Assembly (NCBI GenBank): GCA_012838875.1
Contig: DUOL01000101.1
Location: 1 to 7,758, forward strand
Length of the DNA: 7,758 bases
DNA from: Bacteroidales bacterium
GTDB taxonomy: Bacteria > Bacteroidota > Bacteroidia > Bacteroidales > WCHB1-69
Direction of reading: 5' to 3'
Below, in pieces: positions 6,788-7,758 of the stretch (the stretch's first letter is position 1; the number at the start of each line of letters is the position of its first letter). Made by a program: the position numbers and the translations under genes. Under the pieces are notes generated by a model that worked only from the letters and a program-made list of their open reading frames with translations, made no database searches and was not told where the DNA came from.

Positions 6788-6973
6788 TTAAGCTTCGCCC
6801 TTAATTTCAACTGCTTGTTTTCCTCTATAGTAACCGCATTCTCCACAAATTCTGTGTTTTAAAACTGCGGCACCACAATGGTTGCAAGTAACTAATTCCG
6901 GAGGAGTAAGAAAATCGTGCGACCTTCTTTTGTCTCTTCTCATTACTGATTGTCTGCGTTTTGGATGAGCCAT
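6788..6973 (-). CDS. rpmF: 50S ribosomal protein L32 (bL32)
   Basis: This 61-residue basic protein is bL32 of the large ribosomal subunit. It begins MAHPKRRQSVMRRDKRRSHD, close to the family N-terminus MAxPKRxxSxxRRxxRR. It keeps the four zinc-ribbon cysteines as CxxC pairs, Cys30-Cys33 and Cys43-Cys46, so this is the zinc-binding (C+) form. The ATG at 6973 lies 14 bases after the yceD stop and has no Shine-Dalgarno sequence. The yceD-rpmF pairing is conserved across many bacteria and supports the assignment. Downstream comes rdgB, not the fatty-acid or phospholipid genes often found after rpmF. Confidence 0.98.
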   Translation of the reverse strand: MAHPKRRQSVMRRDKRRSHDFLTPPELVTCNHCGAAVLKHRICGECGYYRGKQAVEIKGEA

Positions 6974-6987
6974 AGCTATCTATTTTA

Positions 6988-7536
6988 TTAATGATTCAAA
7001 TCTTTTATATGTTGTAGCGCTTCCCACCGCGGGTCTATAGAAGTCTCCTTAGCAGAAAGAGCATTAATTCTTTCTAAAATATCAGAATTGCAAGTCGAAT
7101 TCCCATTTTCATCATCAGCATGCACTTTTTGCATGGGCAGAGCTAAACAAATAGACTCATAAACAAAATGGAAAATGTCAAGTTCATACTCATTTTCATC
7201 AATATACCAAATATTATCTTCATTTTGGTACAATTTGCTATCGGCGACCAACTTTACTATCAATTGTTCAGAAAAGTTCAATTTCAAACTTAAAAGATCT
7301 AAACAACGGTCGCACGGTGTAAAAACCGTTCCCTCAAAATTGAAATCTAAAATAAGCATTTTTTCGCTATTTTCCATCTCAATTTGCACATTAACGACAC
7401 CGTCTTGTAATTCCGACAATTCTGTTAATTCAAAGAACGTTTTATTGCAAGTCATTGAATATCTATGTGTTCCGAGACTTACGCCAGCAATTCGGAGCTT
7501 GAATTTTTCCCTTTCTTGTTTCTCGTTCAGCGCCAT
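6988..7536 (-). CDS. yceD: DUF177 / YceD family protein
   Basis: This 182-residue protein is a YceD (DUF177) homologue. Members are encoded immediately before rpmF and are linked to large-subunit rRNA accumulation and ribosome assembly in bacteria and plastids. It has the family CxxC pair in TPCDRC (Cys75, Cys78), an acidic middle region, LPMQKVH (133-139) and the typical C-terminal IDPRWEALQHIK (167-178). The ATG at 7536 is preferred over an in-frame TTG at 7551 because that TTG lies inside the predicted -7 element TATATTTG. It is the first gene of the minus-strand run, 14 bases before rpmF, and the promoter just upstream probably drives yceD-rpmF and perhaps genes beyond. No Shine-Dalgarno site is visible. 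Confidence 0.92.
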   Translation of the reverse strand: MALNEKQEREKFKLRIAGVSLGTHRYSMTCNKTFFELTELSELQDGVVNVQIEMENSEKMLILDFNFEGTVFTPCDRCLDLLSLKLNFSEQLIVKLVADSKLYQNEDNIWYIDENEYELDIFHFVYESICLALPMQKVHADDENGNSTCNSDILERINALSAKETSIDPRWEALQHIKDLNH

Positions 7537-7548
7537 AATTTTGAGGTG

Positions 7549-7579
7549 CAAATATACATCAATTTTTTAAATTATACAA
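7549..7579 (-). promoter_or_regulatory. Predicted Bacteroidota promoter for the yceD-rpmF operon
   Basis: On the minus strand TATATTTG (7556-7549) matches the -7 consensus TAnnTTTG, and TTG (7579-7577) stands 20 bases upstream, as expected of the -33 element. The -7 ends only 12 bases before the yceD ATG at 7536, so the transcript would have a leader of only a few bases. This is the best promoter in the window. Confidence 0.65.
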
Positions 7580-7651
7580 TAGCAAAAAATCCACTCTTGC
7601 GAGATATAAATCGGATGTTTTTTTTATTAGATATAATTATATTTTTTATTA

Positions 7652-7730
7652 GGGCGTGTCCCCTCGCTGCGCTCGGGGTCGGCGCCCGGTTCCAAGTCCG
7701 CGGGCACAAGCCGTGGGGACGCAAGGCGGC
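7652..7730. repeat. Putative GC-rich palindromic intergenic repeat (possibly truncated by the window end)
   Basis: This 79-base segment has 61 G or C bases (77%), in sharp contrast to the AT-rich flanks. It holds several inverted repeats: GCGTGTCCCC at 7654-7663 can pair with GGGGACGC at 7715-7722 with a two-base bulge; CCCC 7660-7663 faces GGGG 7675-7678 around a GC-rich loop; and GCCCG 7684-7688 faces CGGGC 7701-7705. Segments beginning GGGCGTGTCCCCTCGCTGCG resemble, from memory, dispersed intergenic repeats common in Bacteroidota genomes. No coding frame or known RNA family is evident. Copy number and right boundary cannot be determined here. Confidence 0.5.
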
Positions 7731-7757
7731 AAAAAGAGCTTACAAGCTCGCTTTTTT
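7731..7757. terminator. Terminator-like hairpin with A- and T-tracts on both sides
   Basis: GAGCT (7736-7740) and AGCTC (7745-7749) form a 5-base stem around TACA. AAAAA precedes it and TTTTTT (7752-7757) follows after a two-base GC interruption. The near symmetry means it could act in either direction, for example to end a gene to the right transcribed toward the window. The stem is short and the GC gap before the T-tract weakens it; it may be part of the repeat next to it. Confidence 0.4.
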
Positions 7758-7758
7758 G

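Larger units (their letters stand above)
7537..7758. other. Non-coding right end: AT-rich leader followed by a GC-rich segment
   Basis: No credible gene lies here. Bases 7549-7579 hold the yceD promoter. Bases 7580-7651 are AT rich and include an 11-base direct repeat, TTTTTTATTAG, at 7620-7630 and 7642-7652. The base composition then switches abruptly to a GC-rich palindromic segment and ends in a terminator-like hairpin at the edge; both are listed separately. Confidence 0.7.

Noticed and set aside
7175..7570. Open frame of 131 codons on the + strand, serine and asparagine rich
   Set aside because: It is wholly antisense to yceD, which has clear family motifs; its composition is what the reverse strand of an AT-rich gene gives, and it matches no family.
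7689..7699. GGTTCCAAGTC, which looks like a tRNA T-arm (GGTTCGAATCC)
   Set aside because: No acceptor stem, anticodon arm or CCA end can be placed around it, and the T-loop bases do not fit.

Overview
This 7.8 kb window is a gene-dense stretch of bacterial chromosome, most likely from the phylum Bacteroidota. The evidence is a PorV/PorQ-family outer-membrane protein of the type seen with type IX secretion, AT-rich coding DNA, almost no Shine-Dalgarno sequences before start codons, and promoter elements of the Bacteroidota form TAnnTTTG (TATATTTG, TATTTTTG). The exact genus cannot be read from the sequence.

Layout. The left part is on the + strand: the 3' end of a thioredoxin-fold-like protein with a CVGC motif (3-434), a complete DUF58 / von Willebrand A-like protein (494-1429), and radC (1429-2124), whose start codon overlaps the DUF58 stop codon (TAATG). 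From 2138 to 7536 seven genes lie on the - strand. In transcription order they are yceD (DUF177), rpmF (ribosomal protein L32), rdgB (XTP/dITP pyrophosphatase), a porV2-like gene, deoC (deoxyribose-phosphate aldolase), hflX (ribosome-associated GTPase) and elbB (DJ-1/PfpI-like glyoxalase). Gaps between them are 14, 31, 75, 39, 65 and 54 bases. A good promoter precedes yceD and another -7-like element precedes elbB, so the run may be one long transcript with internal starts. radC and elbB converge with only 13 bases between them.

Role of the genes. yceD-rpmF is the conserved ribosome-linked pair, and hflX also acts on ribosomes. rdgB and deoC handle nucleotide damage and deoxynucleoside breakdown. 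radC is a JAMM-fold protein of uncertain function, and the PorV2-like protein is a predicted outer-membrane barrel. The set is mostly core housekeeping, not an accessory island. I found no phage, transposase, CRISPR, restriction or toxin genes.

The non-coding right end (7537-7758) holds the most unusual DNA. After an AT-rich leader comes a sharply bounded segment at 7652-7730 that is 77% G+C (61 of 79 bases) and rich in imperfect palindromes, followed by a terminator-like hairpin at the window edge. This looks like part of a dispersed intergenic repeat or a structured RNA, cut by the end of the window. I do not see a clearly novel multi-gene system here.
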